From: Ampelomyces quisqualis
Lineage: Eukaryota > Ascomycota > Dothideomycetes > Pleosporales > Phaeosphaeriaceae
DNA length: 64,000 bases
Assembly (NCBI GenBank): GCA_018398575.1
Contig: JAGTXZ010000024.1
Coordinates: forward strand, 62,001 to 126,000
Direction of reading: 5' to 3'
Shown: piece after piece, positions 31,165 through 41,471 of the stretch
Layout: each line of letters starts with the position of its first letter
Numbering within the stretch: the stretch's first letter is position 1
Program-made: the position numbers and the translations under genes
The notes under the pieces: generated by a model
The model's database searches: none
Told to the model about the DNA's origin: nothing
Seen by the model: the letters and a program-made list of their open reading frames with translations, nothing else

Positions 31165-33884
31165 ATGGCGCCCATTGTGTCGCCCTCAGAGCGCGACCGC
31201 GAGCGCGTTGGCCCGCACCCGTCATACATTGAGATCGCGAAGCCCTACATCCTGCAATCGCGTATACAAAAATGCCTAGTCGACGTCGGCATGAGTGATG
31301 CTAAAGAGGACGCTGCCCGTCTCCAGGGCGTCGCGTGGATCGACCAAGTGCGCCGCGCCCTTCAACTACCGATCCGCACCTTCAACACGGCTGTCATCTA
31401 CTATCACAAGTTCAGGCTGCTGCATTCTGACACCGAATACAACTGGGCCGATGCGAGTGCGGCGGCGCTATTCACCGCGTGCAAGATCGAGGATACGCTG
31501 AAGAAGAGCAGAGAAATCCTTTGTGCGAACTGGAATCTGAAAGTCGGGCCTGGGGAGAGCTTGAGCAGCGACGATCCCGTGTGTTGCTTTCAATCCCGCG
31601 ATGTGGACGACGCTGACCTTCTTTTAGCGATTCGATAACCACTCTAAGCTCATTATCGGGCTGGAACGCCTCATGCTCGAGAGCGCCGGCTTCGATTTCC
31701 GTAATCGATACCCGCAGAAACTCATGGTCAAGCTTGCCCGAGCCCTGGGCTTTGACAGGAACAACGTTTCAAGAACAGCCTGGAACTTGAGTATCGATCT
31801 GTACAGGACTCTGGCGCCCCTGAAGCAGAGTACGCCGACACTCGCCATCGCATGCATTGAGCTAGCGGCGCGGCTACACGACATGGATACTTTACGACTG
31901 ATGGATGCAGGCATCATCAAGTATGGCAAATGGGCCACCAGCAGAGCTGAGGTTATGGAGACCCTCCTGGACCTACTCGATCTGTACACCCACCACCGTG
32001 GCTCGACCGCTGTGGGGCCTTCTTACACGCTCGAAGCCTTCATCGACATTCGTATTGGCCTCAACCAAGAAGCCTCCGCGGCGAACATTCCTCGCTATAC
32101 CCACTATGCTTCCGATACGACATCCGAGGCGCAGCACGCTTCCAATGGCATCAAAGCACGGAACGGCTTCGGCTCTACCAGCCCGTATACACCCGCTACA
32201 CCAGGAACCGTGTCTCCAGGCAATGCGCAGGCGCCTACTTCAGCCATCGGTATCCGTGGGCAGAATGGCACCGTTCGCTTCATGCTTGATGCAGCCCGCG
32301 CTCGTGACGAACGTAATGAGGTTGACAAGTTCCACAAAATTGAAGAGGAAGAGTACGAAGTCGAGGTATCAATTGAGCATCGACCCGATGACAGGGATAA
32401 GAGAAGCAGAGTGCGTTGAGTGTTAAATGTGTTTTCTACGTTTGTTGCGTGCTTGCTTGCCTTACTTGTCCCGGAATGTTGGCTCCTGGATCTAGCTAAA
32501 CTTTACTCAGGATATTCAAGATGACCAGGAACTGTGGCCGCAAGTCCATGAAACGGATTCGGTCTCAGAACTATCACAACAGCCTAGTAGTGACAGTAGG
32601 ACCTCGTCGTATTGGGATACATTTCGTAAGCGCACTGAAGTTACTGGAACAAGCAACGTCCCGGAAAGTCATCACGAAGATCGTATCAACTACTTTGGAG
32701 ATATCGATGCTGGCCGTGACTTCGGAGCTCAACAGGGAGGCAGCCATGATCATTACTGCAACCCGCCTAAGAACTCTCGGTCTCCTCACCACCATCCGGA
32801 TGACGATCGTTGGCCAATGGCATCGCCGCCAGCACACATGGAAAATGATTCCGAGAGACCTCGTCGCCGTGGTAGAGGTTTTCATCTGGAGTCAAGCTAT
32901 GACCCCTGGGTTGATGATCAAGTCGGCCAGAGAAAATACCGCAAAGACTTTCCACCCAACAGCCGCCGCACACGCGAGTCCTCGGTCTCTTTCCATGATG
33001 CCCATGAAGTGGGGCGGGACAGCCATCGAGGCAGAGGTCTAGGACGAGCTCGGCGTGGCGGGGCGCGTGGCGGACACGGCGATTATCGTCAGGAAACGAG
33101 CTACAATGATCATCAGCGACGACATTCTACTGCTTACCACCAGAATACTTCAGAGCATTTGGACCATTACGACTCGCGTGCATTTGCAAGGGACTACGTC
33201 GACAGCTACAGGCCTAGTCGAGATGTAACGCGCGAGAGCAGAGCTGAGTACCAGTATCAATCAGGCGTCGGCCAGTCGCAGCAATGTAGTCCATTGCAGT
33301 CAATCGAAGACCGTGATCGATATGATCATTTGCACCAGGCTGGACTAGTGACAGCAGCCAGGAGTGTAGACAGACTGGAGGAGCGAGACACCAGAGCTCA
33401 AGCCGAGCATTACAATGCAGCAAGCTCTGTTGACCCTGATCGATCATTGCTGATGTCTCCGATCAACGACGAATCGAGACAATGCGACCTAAATAATCCA
33501 CCCTCGGAGGTCAAAGACAGCCAAGTTATATTGAAGCAGGCATATGGACGACCGACTCCTGATCTCACGCCAGCGAAGTCCAGGTCGCGTTCTCCCCACC
33601 GTGTTGTCCACCCTCAGCCAACGGCCCCTCGAGGTGTCAACAGAGGTCTCTCCGCCGAAGATGGCCACCAATGGGCTCGCGATCCAGAGACTGATAGTAG
33701 GGGTAGAAGCAAAAATCGAGGACGTGGTCGTGGCCGAGGTCATGGGCGGGGCAGTAGAGGCCAGGACAGTCGGCGTAGTGATGGAAGGAAAGAGCGCGGT
33801 GATGGAGATCGTGCAGACCGTGCGCGCTCGCCCCGATCTCCACGTCGGCATGAGCAGAGCAGAAAGGAGAGGCGCGGCGATTGA
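31165..33884 (+). CDS. CTK2: CTD kinase cyclin subunit (Ctk2-like) with long RG/SR-rich tail
   Basis: Three exons (31165-31578, 31628-32410, 32511-33884), all phase 0, give 856 aa. The first about 260 residues form a cyclin fold: HPSYIEIAKPYILQSRIQ, AARLQGVAWIDQVRRALQLP, FNTAVIYYHKFRLLH, ADASAAALFTACKIEDTLKK and KLMVKLARALGFDRNNVSRT. This fits the beta subunit of CTDK-I, which with the Ctk1 kinase phosphorylates Ser2 of the RNA polymerase II C-terminal domain. After RRDKRSR the frame continues through a 100-bp intron (donor GTGCGT, branch TAGCTAAAC, acceptor ACTCAG) into 457 more residues rich in Arg, Ser, Gly, Asp and His, ending in RSKNRGRGRGRGHGRGSRGQ and RSPRSPRRHEQSRKER. Yeast Ctk2 lacks such a tail. 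A separate downstream gene is less likely since no good start opens that exon. Confidence 0.8.
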
Positions 33885-34069
33885 GTAAGTAGTACTCACA
33901 GATGTGCATAATAAGGAGGTGGCATAGAGCGAATGGTTCTCGCATGGAATGAATGCCGAAGGGCTTGAGGGAATAGGTTGCACACGGTCTCGCTGCGTAT
34001 CTCAAGACCAAGTGTATCGGTAACTGTATCGCAATGCACAAATCAAAGTGCGAACTCCAGCACATTCCT

Positions 34070-35309
34070 TCATAGCTTACTCGCCGCTTTCGCCCCGTCT
34101 AGCGTAACAACCAACTTCCCAAACTGACTCGCGTTCTTCATATCATCGAACAAGGTATCAATCTTGTCCACATCGAGTCCATGTACACTCCTGCTCACGA
34201 CGGGTCGCAATTTCTTCTCGCGCACAAAGTCGACCATGTCGGCGAATTCTTTGCGCGAACCCATTGTTGATCCACGGACTTCGATGTTCCGGAGCACCGC
34301 GCCCATGAGGAAATCCATCTTTGGCGAGACGGTCATGCCGTAGACGGAAATAATGCCGCCAGGCTAGCATGGATCGGAAGCTGTTAGCTGCGTGATTCCT
34401 ACTCAAGTGGGTAGAACAAGAGGTGTGGAGGTTTACCTTTAGTAACCGACTCCCCCTGGCAACAATATCTCCACCGGCGCCATCGATAATCGCATCCAGA
34501 TACTTGTTGTCCGCAGGCAACAGATCCAAAAGCATCCTATCCCAGTTTTTTTCCTTGTAATTCACGCCCCCCTTTGCGCCAAGCCCAACCGCCTTGTCAA
34601 TCTTGCCCTGCTCCCCCGACGAAACATAGACATTACACCCCGCCGCCACACCAAACAACAACACCATCAGCGCCACCCCGCCGCCAATCCCCGTCACAAG
34701 CACATTCTGGCCCGCCGCCGCGCACCCGGCTTTCACCCGCAGTGCGCGCCACGCAGTCAGGCCCGTCAGCGGCAGCGCCGCAGCTTCCCCGTCGCTCAAA
34801 TGCTCGGGACACACTTCCAACTGCCCCGCATCAAGCATGACGACGTCGGCAAGCGTGCCCGTGGCATTCGTCTTAGTGCCGCCCATGATGGCGTAGCCTC
34901 GCGCGTCTTCGGGCCCAGAGACGTCTGACGCCCATCCCGTGCCGGGGTTCAGGATCACGCGCTTTCCTAGCCAGCGCGTTGCTGATGCTGGTGCTGAGGG
35001 GGCGGTGCGTGTTACGGTTCCGACGCCGTCGGCGAGGAGGGGCACGCCGAAGGTTGTGCCTGGGTAGAGGTGTTGGCGGATGAAGAGGTCGCGGTGGTTG
35101 AGGGCTGCGGCGGTGAGGGAGATGACGACCTTTTGGTGGTGGTGGTGGTGGTTAGAAGTAGGTCAAGGGAGAAAGGGGGGGGCGGGGGGGGGGTGTAGAT
35201 TCACTTCATTATCTTTTGGCTGGGGCTCCGGAATGGTGATTTTCTCGAGCGGGTAGTAGACTTTTCCGGGCTTGCCGTCGATTTTCTTAATGGCGATTGC
35301 GAAGGGCAT
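34070..35309 (-). CDS. MDR-family NAD(P)-dependent alcohol dehydrogenase / quinone reductase-like
   Basis: Three exons (35205-35309, 34437-35129, 34070-34363) give 363 aa, all in phase 0. It starts MPFAIAIKKIDGKPGKVYY, then LNHRDLFIRQHLYPG and FGVPLLADGVGTV, the catalytic-domain core of medium-chain dehydrogenases. The Rossmann motif is VLVTGIGGGVALMVLLFGVA, with VYVSSGEQGKIDKAVGLGA after it. PLTGLTAWRAL is also typical. Residues for structural zinc (the four-Cys lobe) are not present, so it belongs with zinc-free MDR enzymes such as the quinone oxidoreductase/YCR102C-like group. Substrate is unknown. Intron 1 (35130-35204) is unusual: nearly pure C-tracts followed by CCA repeats. Confidence 0.86.
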
Positions 35310-35748
35310 GGTATTGTGAGCTTTGCCAAGCTCTCTAGCTATGAGCTCGAGACGGTGGATATGGTGTGGTGTTTGTGTTGCTGTAGTGGAGATGGGATGC
35401 AATGATCACGGAGCTTCACAGGATGGTATGGAGTCTACAAGGTCTCTTTTGTGTAATTTGTCATCGCGAATATATGGCCTGGACTTGGACATGGTTGTGG
35501 CGCGCAAAAGGATGGATGACGGAAGACTGACCGAAACCAACCGAGGTCGAACATGCATGTTTCCCCACTCGCAACTTCGCGTGGCCCTGACATGTAACCG
35601 AACAGATGCCAAGAATATGAGACTTTGCCAATGTGTGTGGGAAAATGGCTCTCTTAATGTATATTCGAATTAAGATAGCAGAACAATTTATAGCAGATTA
35701 CACATTGGTCTCGTTGAGTGGAAAGCGAAGCCAGTCTCCTTCTCGCGA
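35310..35748. other. Intergenic MDR promoter / permease 3' side
   Basis: 439 bp between two minus-strand genes. Short unsupported frames only; AT-rich at 35640-35700. Confidence 0.5.
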
Positions 35749-37581
35749 TCAAGGCCTCCATCTAAAACTCGGATGCCTCCAGTCCATATCCTCAATCTCG
35801 CCCATACTTTTGCCCGCAAGTTCTTGATCAACGTTCACACCCTCCCTCTTCTTATTGCTGCTCTTCATCCAAAATAGCAGCGCAATACTCAGAATCAGCA
35901 CTGTGCTGCTCGTCGCCAAGTTGAGTCCGTTGCCAATTCTGAAATTCGGCGCGTCGGACGGAAGGAAACTCCAGGTTGAAATCAGTCCGCCAATGTTGCC
36001 GAACATGACTACCGTGCCGATTGCTGAAGCGCGCGCTGTGTCGGATACGACATTGGCGGAGGCGTGGGCGGTGCAGAGTGCGCCGAAGGAGAACGCACCC
36101 GAGGCAATAAGGAATATTGCGCCGTAGCGCACTTGAGGATCGTGGCTTGCGAGGAACTGTATCTGACGTTAGTACATATTCCACAGATACAAGTGTGTTT
36201 TTGCTGGGCAGTGGTACCATGATATACCCAGTCATCATCAAAGGAGCACTACAGATGAACAGAATAGTGCGTCTGTCGATCCGCCAGCTGACAAACGGGA
36301 TCAAAACCGTAAAGAACGCACCAACGATATACGGCGGCACGGTATGTAGCTGCTGGGAGACGACCGAGTTTCTGGGATAAATCGTCCTTACAATCGTCGG
36401 TGCAAAGAACGCGAGACCCTGGACGACGATATTGTCGAAAAGGAACACGAACGCCGTGATTACTACCACTGGATTGAAGATGCCACGAATCGTCTTCTTC
36501 TTGTCGAGTTTGTCCAACACTTCATTTTGACCGACACGCTCAGACTTGACGCGTGCAATTGCGAGGTCTTTTTCTTCTTGGGTCAACCACCGAGCAGTCT
36601 CGGGGCGGTCGGTCAGCGTGACGAAGGAGACGAGGGCCAGGAGGCAGGTGATTATCCCCTCGATCGCGAAGATCATACGCCAATTTGTGAGGGAGCCAAA
36701 GGATTCAAGGGTGAGGATTGCAGAGGCGAGGAGGCCGCCGAAAGCGCCTGCAAGAGGGGCCATGACGATGTAGAGGGAGAGACGGAAGGCGAGTTCGGAG
36801 CGGCGGTACCATCCTGTTGTGATACGAGGTTAGTGCAGAGTTCTGGAACATGTCAGTATGCTTATTTTGGATAGGTATAACCCACGTGACATGTAGTAAG
36901 CGATGCCCGGCCTGGTCTCTCAGTTAGCTGGCACGCGTGAATAAAGTAGACGAGATGGGGTTGTGAAGACGTACAGCATGCCGGCTTCGAAAATGCCCAA
37001 AATAAAACGCACGCCCGAAATTGCGTGAATATTATGCACAAACGCTGTTCCGATCGACGCAATGCCAAAGCAAAGCGAGATGATGGGAATAAACCAGCCT
37101 GGGCCGATCCATTTGCAGCAGATATTGGACGGGATCTGATCATGTCAGCGCCAGGTACCCACAAGGTCTGTAGGTAGGATGTGCAATTGCCTCGAAGATG
37201 ATGTAGCTGATGTAAAAGACGGATAAAACAGAGTTGTAGTCGTATCCTGTGAGCTTGAGGTCTTTTTCAAGACCCGCTAGGCGCGCGTTGCCAATGTTCG
37301 CTCGATCAATGAAGCAAAAAAGGTAGAGCAACGCGACAGTCGGGATGATGTATGAATCAATCTTCCATCTCAGCCGAGACTCAGCTTTGGGGTCGAATTG
37401 AACAAGCGCATTTCCGTATCTGCGGGACAAGTTAGACATGTCAACGACGGAGATCGCGGATAAGTTACTGATCAGTCGCCGTATGTCCATGCCCGGCAAC
37501 TTGGTGTGCATCCTGCTTGAGATCATCGTGATGACTAGGAGCCACCTTCTCGGCTGAATATCGCGTCTGATGTCCAGCCAT
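35749..37581 (-). CDS. Dal5-family (anion:cation symporter) MFS permease
   Basis: Six exons (37469-37581, 37191-37419, 36975-37135, 36886-36911, 36218-36813, 35749-36156) sum to 510 aa with consistent phases. The N-terminal tail is cytosolic and His-rich (MAGHQTRYSAEKVAPSHHDD). TM1 opens SYIIPTVALLYLFCFIDRANIGNARLAG, cut here for length; DYNSVLSVFYISYIIFEIPSN and GPGWFIPIISLCFGIASIG follow, then GIAYYMSRWYRRSELAFR in TM4-5, all standard for the ACS/Dal5 group. Family substrates include allantoate, nicotinate, vitamins and organic anions; the substrate here is open. Intron 2 (37136-37190) is GC-AG (donor GAG|GCAATT) and exon 4 is only 26 bp. Confidence 0.9.
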
Positions 37582-38952
37582 CTTCAACAATGGATGGTCT
37601 CGTGTCATCAAAGAGAGAGAGATACGAGCTCGATAAACTCAATGGGAAAGTCGAAACGCTGCACCCGTTCGGTCTTATAATACCCAGTTCGGGCCACGGC
37701 CGTTATCGCGCATACTTCTGAGGCCGCCAAGATGGTGTGAAAGCGAGGTCTAACGGCGAGCGGTCAAGCGCAACACATGATTGCGAGGTAGGCATGGGTC
37801 TTCGAGCGCCTCGTTGGTGTAGCGCTCCACTCAGGGTGGAGAAGGGCTGTTCCCCGGTTCAGCTGTGATTGCCGGCCTGTCAAAGTATTGTTACGGTTGC
37901 GCGGAGCGGCTCTCGGTAGGTGGTAGCACGCGTCGGTACATGTTGTCGGGTCGCGCTTGGTGACGTTTTGCGCAGCGTTCAAGACGGCGGCCCGACGGTG
38001 TCCCTACCCCGCGATGGTTCGTGTGGGGTGGCGGAAGATGTCAAGTGCCGAGTCGTATCACGAGAGCAATCGGTCTCGATGATGAAGTCTCGAACAACTT
38101 GGCTTGATTACTCGGAAGACTGCGATTGGCAAGGAGTTGATGTTTGACGTTGATTGAAACGTCTGTCAAGATCATGCCAGGAGTGACAAACGGGCATGCC
38201 AATGGCACTCGCCGCCGTCAAAGGACCGAGGATTCGGGTAAGCCATGTTAAAAAGTCTTGCCAGTACCCACGCAGGAATACTTCGGTGCCGCCGAGCCAT
38301 GGTTGGCCGAGGGTTTTCCACAACATCGCGTCACTTCAGGAACTATCACCGCTGGGTACAGAATATCGCGATGCCGAGCACGGTGGGTGGACTGGCGGAG
38401 ACCGCTGGATGGCGTGTCTTCGAGTGAATAGCTTTGGAAGCGACAGCTATTGACCGATTCAAGCGACCTCAGTTAGGCCATCTTGCACGAAGGCAACACA
38501 AGTTTGCTACTGACGCGTCGACGCAGGAACGCATACCACTTCCTGGCGCGAACGATGGAAAGGAAGTAAAATTTGGGAGCACATGCCAATTAGTTCTGAT
38601 TCCATGATATCGGTTGAGTTTATTCGCCTTGTCGTTGCACAGGTATTGCCGCGAATTTCGTACCAGCCGAGGCGGCTCAAGTCGTTCGTTCAGCGCGTGC
38701 TTAATCAATCAATTCGGGGTTCATGTGAGTTCAAACGGCAAACATGCACGCTCATGAGCGCTTTGGCCAGATTAGAAGTTTCATGGGATGCAAACTCCAG
38801 AAGGGTTCGGTAGGAGTTGAACTTCAACATCTCAAAAGAAGCATCACCACCCTTAGCACGGAGCTAGCGTCCATGACGTAGCCATTACCATTCGTTAGGA
38901 AACAAGGTCTACATGGTCCTCCAAATGTAAACTAATCCGACAATTCTCGAAT
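37582..38952. other. 1.4-kb gene-free stretch
   Basis: Lies between the divergent permease (-) and glycine-zipper gene (+). No frame carries a recognisable domain; the best is a plus-strand piece at about 38320-38427 reading NYHRWVQNIAMPSTVGGLAE, with no clear exon partners. No tRNA-type B box, terminal repeat or array was seen. It could hold a long promoter, a degraded gene or an unannotated RNA. Confidence 0.4.
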
Positions 38953-39837
38953 ATGACCTCAAGCAAAGAGACGGAGAACGCGTCTGGCAGTGGTGATGGC
39001 AACGCGAAAAACGCCGTATCAGATCAAGATATTCGCCAGGAATCGTCGAAAGCAGCGAGCGCAGCAGCGTCCGCACTGAAGAAGGCCGCAGAATTAAGAG
39101 ATGCAGCAACTAGTGCAGGTGATCCCGCTGAACGTCGGCAGTTGATGCAGGAAGCTATTGATAAGGAGATTGAAGCTGAGTCATTTGGCAAAACAGCAAA
39201 GTATCTTAATTCAGGCGCTTTCCAAGGCATGGCAGTTGGTGCAGGACTCGGTACTGCACCCTCAGCCACATTGGGGGCTTTGACAGGAACCCTGGTTGGC
39301 GGTGTTACATGGGTGATTACGGCTGGACTAGGTGGCGGTATCGGAGCTGCTGCAGGTGCAATCCATGGGCCCATGGTCAGCATGGGAGGGCTTGCGGGAA
39401 AGGGACTCCAGAAGCTGGCAGGAAATCTGCCGGGATGGGTAGCTACGCAGGAACAGACACAAGCCTTGGAGAAAATGATAGGTCAAGTCAAAGAGGAGCA
39501 TATGCCAGACGAAAATGAGTTACAGAAGCTTCAGGAGGAAGGGGGCAATGCGGCGCCAGACGAGGGCTGGATGAACAGCATGAGAAGCATGCTAGCATCA
39601 ATGAAAGGGGCTGACAACCGTCAAGGCGGAAAGAAAGATAATGACTTCAACAAGCAAGATGCAAATAAAGAGACGGATGCAAAGACTCGGAAGACACCTC
39701 GAAAATTGGAACCAAACTCCAAAAAGAACCTTGACGAGTCCCACGAGTCTAAAGACACGAAGAAAAGGCCACGAAAACTAGAAACGAGATCCAAGGCTAG
39801 CACATTAGAACCTGGCAGCTCTAAAAGCACAAAATAA
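38953..39837 (+). CDS. Hypothetical glycine-zipper protein
   Basis: Single exon, 294 aa; function not recognised. Order: a Ser/Asn/Asp-rich start (1-28); an Ala/Lys/Glu helix (30-85: SSKAASAAASALKKAAELRD); a glycine-rich hydrophobic region (about 88-160) with repeated GxxxG spacing (GMAVGAGLG, GALTGTLVGGVTWVITAGLG, GGIGAAAGAIHG), which could form packed transmembrane helices; a charged helix (EKMIGQVKEEHMPDENELQK); and a Lys/Asp-rich disordered tail with two PRKLE elements (TPRKLEPNSK and RPRKLETRSK). Codon use is visibly more AT-tolerant than in the housekeeping genes. Flanked by 1.4 kb and 0.5 kb without genes. Likely a membrane-associated lineage-specific protein; a role in membrane remodelling or self-association is only a guess. 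Confidence 0.72.
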   Translation: MTSSKETENASGSGDGNAKNAVSDQDIRQESSKAASAAASALKKAAELRDAATSAGDPAERRQLMQEAIDKEIEAESFGKTAKYLNSGAFQGMAVGAGLGTAPSATLGALTGTLVGGVTWVITAGLGGGIGAAAGAIHGPMVSMGGLAGKGLQKLAGNLPGWVATQEQTQALEKMIGQVKEEHMPDENELQKLQEEGGNAAPDEGWMNSMRSMLASMKGADNRQGGKKDNDFNKQDANKETDAKTRKTPRKLEPNSKKNLDESHESKDTKKRPRKLETRSKASTLEPGSSKSTK

Positions 39838-40382
39838 CCAGCTACGGAGATTTCCGACAAAACCGTGACGGGGATGCATTGGTGATGACATGACCAGTGC
39901 ATCTTGCTCTGGCAAACTAATTGGGTTGCAAGAATATCCTCTTAAAACAGGAATTGATATATCCTGCAGTGACAAGACTATTCAACAACAGTATTAACAA
40001 CAGTACTCGTTCACGAAGACCACTGCACTGCAGCGCTGGAGGCAGTGGATGATGTCACGTCACGTGCGCTGCTTCCTGCATCTAGCGCTGTTCTACTGGT
40101 GACACCGATCAAGCAAAGTAGCCCTCCAAGATGATTCAAACATAGCGCCACAGTCTCTTTGTCAAGTACATGGATACGTGGTGCACTAGAAACTAAGAAT
40201 GCACAATGTTTTCATCATGATGTCAATACCAAAACTAGCCTCCGTGTACCTGCATGGGCACACTTGCTCCTACAAAATGATCATGACCGCACACTAAACG
40301 CAGAGTCAAACTTGGATTCAGACATCGGCTTTCTTCACCATCCACGAAACCCTTACTTCACTGCAAAGCATCATCGTTCAAT
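39838..40382. other. Intergenic between two hypothetical genes
   Basis: 545 bp. A 79-codon frame at 40159-40398 runs into the next gene's first exon in another frame and looks spurious. Nothing else supported. Confidence 0.5.
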
Positions 40383-40950
40383 ATGCCTCGTATGGTAGCA
40401 CCGCAGCCAGCCGGCCAAGGCTTTCAGGTCGTCTTATCCAGGCCATTCTCTGGTACTTCTTAGTTTCGTCTTTCGCTTCAAGAACTTTCCTCAAACTAAC
40501 TCTTTACTTCAGGAACCCCAACACACCAAATCGAAGTCATCGGCGAAGTCAACACCTCAGCCAGCATCCGCATGACAAACTACAACGGCAGCGCTACCTC
40601 CTCCGAGAAGAAAGGCGACATCCCCCAGTACGCCCCCAATCACTCCTGCCTCCCCCCTTGTCCCTTGAAAATACACATCACTCTCCTAACACCACCCCAG
40701 GGACGACGTCCGCGAACTAATGTCCCTGATCTCGACGCTCCGCGGCTTCCCGTCAGACGACAACAAGGACATTTACGGGCTCGACACGAAGCTTGATTTC
40801 GCAACGTTTGAGATCCAGTGGAGCAATCAGGAAAACGATCCAGCTGCGCAGGGAGAAGTTGGGGGCGAGCAGAAGGATGAGTTCAAGAGGGTGGCGGATA
40901 GCATTGAGGCGTTGGCTAGGCAGTTTGCAAAGCAGGACTCTGCTGTTTAG
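40383..40950 (+). CDS. Small three-exon hypothetical protein
   Basis: Exons 40383-40452, 40513-40627 and 40701-40950 give 144 aa; introns start GTACTT and GTACGC and end TTCAG and CCCAG, with CTAAC near both acceptors. The joined protein starts MPRMVAPQPAGQGFQVVLSR, continues PFSGTPTHQIEVIGEVNTSA and SIRMTNYNGSATSSEKKGDI, then DDVRELMSLISTLRGFPSDD and a charged helix (EFKRVADSIEALARQFAKQD). The spliced frame runs unbroken through all three exons and ends in a helix, which supports a real conserved gene. No known domain is recognised; size and helix suggest a subunit of a larger complex, without evidence for which. Confidence 0.66.
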
Positions 40951-41471
40951 GTGGGTATGAAAGTTTATGCTAGACAGATTGTATGTAGACATCACGTGAT
41001 GTTCGCCATTCAAATCTCTCGCTACGTGGGATACATGACATCGAACGTGTCGCGCCACTAGGCCTAGCAGTAGTTCGTGGCCGGACGACACTGTGCCGAC
41101 ATACAAGTCTAGTGCAGCTTGTCTACCTCCAAAAACTTACAACGTCGTCGGAACGATTTTGATGTGTCACCGAGCATACGCGGTCCTTTTAGCATGCTCG
41201 AGGTCGGCCAATTCGTGCGTGCACCACTCCAGGCCTGTACAGGCCCGGTGGGGCAATTACGAGTTCCGCGAATGGCAGAGCTCGCTACGGTATATCAAAA
41301 TAATCATCAGTGTGAAAAAGCACTGCGTGGGGAAGCGTACGTGCGAAATAAGACTTCATGATCATTAAACTGCATGCGTGAAGCTTCACGCTTCGCCCTG
41401 CCCACGAGAAAAAACAATAGCAAGACTGTCGACATGCCGTAAAACCACAACTCAACCGCCCAACCCTGCAC
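40951..41471. other. Convergent 3' region, hypothetical / phospholipase D
   Basis: 521 bp between opposing stop codons; short frames only. No repeat seen. Confidence 0.5.

Noticed and set aside
32521..33042. Separate 173-codon gene starting at 32521
   Set aside because: It is in a different phase from the exon that continues the CTK2-like protein; the phase-0 intron gives a longer coherent frame.
37780..37880. tRNA-like GGTTCA-containing stretch
   Set aside because: No proper A/B box pair or cloverleaf arms could be formed by eye.
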